From Crocinitomicaceae bacterium (lineage in GTDB: Bacteria; Bacteroidota; Bacteroidia; Flavobacteriales_D; Crocinitomicaceae), in NCBI GenBank assembly GCA_021325675.1, contig JAJTCM010000005.1, positions 152,921-216,920 of the forward strand: a stretch of 64,000 nucleotides of DNA, read 5' to 3'. Both the position numbers and the translations under genes were made by a program. The first letter of the stretch is position 1. Each line of letters opens with the position of its first letter. Shown here in pieces: positions 62,501 through 64,000 of the stretch. The notes under the pieces are model-generated. The model had not been told where the DNA came from, searched no databases, and saw only the letters and a list, made by a program, of their open reading frames with translations.

Positions 62501-64000
62501 CTATCGCCTGAAACGGAAGAAGTGATGGAAACGCCTGCCACAATCGAGCTGTTTCCTGCAACCGTAACCCTAACCGTATCATACAAAATACACATTCCAT
62601 TATCCGATTCAACGGCGTAATCTGTTGTTGCCCCTGTTGTTGCTACCGGGTTGTCGCACGCTGTACAGCTCAATCCTGACGCAGGGCTCCAGGTATAAGT
62701 CGTTCCTCCGCTCACATTTAACTGAACAGGCATATTGGAACAAACACTGGTATCCGATGGAGAAACCGTTAGTCTCAGTTTATCAATCGTGATCAGGGCA
62801 TCGCTCCAATCGTATACACTGCTGCTGGCCGAGGACGAAACCCTCACCAACACATGATCGGACTGAATATTCGGTACGTTCCAATCATAAGAAAGCGAAG
62901 CCGTTACATAATCATCTGCAATCATAGTCCAGCTCACACCGTTATTGGTTGAGTAAGCCAGGTCATACGTTCCGATAGGAGAAACTTCCGTCCAGGTGAT
63001 CGTATGCGGTGCGCAGCCTGAAATCGTTTCGTTTCCGTTCGGGCTTGTAAGCGTAATCGCCGGAGGAAGCGTACTGATTGTAAAGAACATGTCGCTAGTA
63101 TCTTCCTTGCAGTTATTGATATTGTCCCTCACCCGGATCAGGCTGTTAGCCGAAGGCGTGTTTGGTACTAACCACGGATACGTATTGGTTGACGTATTGT
63201 AACCCATCACGATATTCGTCCAGCTGCTTCCGCCATTGGAGGAATAAAAAATATCATAAATATTGGAAATACCGTCCGATTCCCACATAATATTGTATGT
63301 TGTCCCGACTTCCATTGTTCCACCGTAGTTTGGCTGGATAATCGTTACCGGTTTTGTAATTGTAAATACGGAATCACTCACATCAAAATACGAAGAAGCG
63401 CTGTTCGGGATCACTTTCACCAAAGCATTTCCGGTGCTTGCATTCGGCATATTCCAGTTGTAAGTTGCCGGATTAGCGTTTGTAGTCCAGCTTGAAGTTA
63501 CAACATTCCAGCTCGCACCGTTATTCAGTGAATACTCAATGCGGTAGCTGTTCCAGGCCGGTGAGCGGTCAACAGTGATCGAAGTTACGGTGCACCCGCC
63601 CCAAATAGTAGCGTCATTGTCTCCATTCGGCGTTATAATCGTAACGGCTGGCTTAATTGTAAACACGGCATCACTCACATCGTTGACACTTACGTTTGAT
63701 GTATTGCTTGCTTTAAGGAGACAGTGTTCTGAGCTGACATTCGGGATCGACCAATAGTAATAACCGTAATTCGGGGTGCTGCTGGTAATCATGACCCAGC
63801 TGGCTCCGTTGTCTAAGGAATAATCCAGTCTCACATTGGAATAGAATGTTGTTGCATCCCAGGTAACTTCCTTACTGGTTCCTGAATACAAAATTTCGCC
63901 CCCGTTCGGGTCAAATAAAACCGGTTGCGCCGGGGAAACAGTAAAGTTCAGATCCGATACATCAAATTTGCAGGTGTTCACATAATCCTGAACGCGGATC
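59548..64000 (-). CDS. Long T9SS-secreted protein with PKD-like repeats, start outside window
   Basis: The frame is open to the right edge; the codons before the GTG at 63981 continue the repeat pattern, so the true start lies beyond it. About 1480 residues are visible. The N-terminal part has about five repeats of 100 residues ('SLDNGASW', 'WxVPNxxS', 'DxSDxxFTI'), then two Ig-like segments, and eight PKD-like modules of about 80 residues ('YTWTLPSGWSGTSSTNSI', 'ISVxADNACGSS'). It ends in a type A sorting domain ('LYPNPGSGSFVVDF', 'LTILDASGKLVYEN', 'VLKLVKN'). It is probably a surface adhesin exported by T9SS. Confidence 0.9.
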   Translation of the reverse strand, partial: IRVQDYVNTCKFDVSDLNFTVSPAQPVLFDPNGGEILYSGTSKEVTWDATTFYSNVRLDYSLDNGASWVMITSSTPNYGYYYWSIPNVSSEHCLLKASNTSNVSVNDVSDAVFTIKPAVTIITPNGDNDATIWGGCTVTSITVDRSPAWNSYRIEYSLNNGASWNVVTSSWTTNANPATYNWNMPNASTGNALVKVIPNSASSYFDVSDSVFTITKPVTIIQPNYGGTMEVGTTYNIMWESDGISNIYDIFYSSNGGSSWTNIVMGYNTSTNTYPWLVPNTPSANSLIRVRDNINNCKEDTSDMFFTISTLPPAITLTSPNGNETISGCAPHTITWTEVSPIGTYDLAYSTNNGVSWTMIADDYVTASLSYDWNVPNIQSDHVLVRVSSSASSSVYDWSDALITIDKLRLTVSPSDTSVCSNMPVQLNVSGGTTYTWSPASGLSCTACDNPVATTGATTDYAVESDNGMCILYDTVRVTVAGNSSIVAGVSITSSVSGDSICSGAAVTFTAVPSNEGPNPVYQWKVNGNPVGTNSTVYTTSALNQSDVVTVEMISNLPCVTGSPATSNSIAMTVATPLTPAVSFSALPGTTVCLGESIDFTATPVNGGSMPSYQWIVNGSNVGTDSAGFQLTNPANGDQVKVVLTSNETCLASLTGTSVTQTITVNEIPDQPLAISGSATVCSSASQMYNVSTVSGATSYTWTLPSGWSGTSSTNSIMATAGTSDGTISVTADNACGSSMAQTLAIAIDNIPAQPLSISGETDICSGTSQTYDLTAVSGATSYTWTLPSGWSGTSSTNSITATAGNTGGISVTADNACGSSATQTLSVIVNSAPDQAVSISGAASICANSTETYSVSADPDALSYTWTLPSGWIGTSTTNSISVTANGSGGTISVTADNACGSSAAQSLAVTIDNIPAQPALISGADIVCIGSTEIYSVTAVPGVTYTWALPSGWSGTSSTNSISATAGASGGTISVTADNSCGSSGVQSLTVTTNDLPAQPGMISGTTPVCSGSSELYSVTNDASATSYTWTLPSGWTGTSTTNSISATAGSTGGSITVVANNDCGSSAPRIMGVTVNSVPALPGTISGTATLCPASTESYGVANDVNATSYTWTLPSGWSGTSSTNSISATSGSTGGTISVVANNSCGSSLTRTLNVTVNNVPAQPGTISGTASLCASSSQIYSVATVAGATSYTWTLPSGWSGTSSTNSINATAGAVGGTISVVANNACGTSVARTLSVTVNTVPAQPGTISGDASMCAGTIENYSVATVGGATSYTWTLPLGWSGTSTTNSINATAANSGNITVKANNGCGSSPLRTLAVTVNPLPDVNVTLNDNVLTVASSAAVYQWLDCNNGNQPVSGATAQSFTPPASGSYAVTVTKNGCSATSSCTPVFLVGLTALEQGGFTLYPNPGSGSFVVDFGKFLSGAELTILDASGKLVYENKQVSGESLPVEMNVPAGVYFVHVYASGETTVLKLVKN
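60010..61990 (-). repeat. Eight tandem PKD-like modules with near-identical cores
   Basis: Each module of about 240 nt encodes 'ISG', a conserved Cys, 'SYTWTLPSGWSGTS' and 'TVxANNxCGSS'. The 'TLPSGWSGTS' part is almost identical in DNA between copies (for example near 60130, 60390, 60640 and 61625), so recombination between copies and variation in repeat number are likely. Confidence 0.8.

Overview
The window comes from the chromosome of a Bacteroidota bacterium, most likely of the order Flavobacteriales. The evidence is a PorX-type response regulator, three large proteins with type A sorting domains of the type IX secretion system (T9SS), GEVED and PKD-like modules, and promoter boxes of the Bacteroidota type TAnnTTTG placed just upstream of many starts. 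I cannot name a genus from sequence alone. Annotated starts follow family length, 1-4 nt stop/start overlaps and promoter position, because Shine-Dalgarno sequences are weak.

Layout. 1-4820: 3' part of a TPR-repeat protein, then groES-groEL, closed by two strong terminators. 5179-7971: small membrane protein, Mpl-like Mur ligase and a polyprenyl-phosphate sugar transferase. 8030-11179: Wza-like outer-membrane exporter and Wzc-like tyrosine kinase. 11393-17611: a 2072-residue T9SS cargo protein. 17726-38750, minus strand: 21 tightly packed, mostly overlapping genes for a fucose-containing surface glycan (gmd, fcl, Wzm/Wzt ABC exporter, many glycosyltransferases, aminotransferase, methyltransferase, acyltransferase, AsnB-type amidotransferase, NodB-like deacetylase, membrane polymerase or glycosyltransferase candidate). 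38947-41138: two paralogous outer-membrane barrels, the second with OmpA and SPOR-like domains. 41208-46482: NlpC/P60 peptidase, MerR regulator, tsaE, dapF, a small GxxExxY element bounded by inverted repeats, pepD, and a DUF6364/PIN toxin-antitoxin pair. 46486-51752: mltG operon, thiamine-binding protein, porX, and a cyclophilin-FKBP fusion. 51981-64000: poorly known membrane and lipoproteins, an FG-GAP T9SS cargo, tRNA-Leu(GAG), a membrane-bound winged-helix regulator, an SH3 protein, and a very long PKD-repeat T9SS cargo running off the right edge.

How it fits together. Much of the window serves the cell envelope: glycan synthesis and export, peptidoglycan synthesis and remodelling (Mpl, DapF, MltG, NlpC), outer-membrane proteins, and T9SS cargo with its regulator PorX. 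In known T9SS bacteria, cargo is linked to a special LPS; the glycan operon next to a giant cargo gene is a candidate source, but this is inference.

The most unusual structure is the 614-bp element at 43591-44204. One gene for a PD-(D/E)xK-like GxxExxY protein is enclosed by 31-bp inverted repeats (27/31 identical), and a solo half-copy of the repeat lies at 53187. It looks like a compact mobile or repeat-propagating unit.
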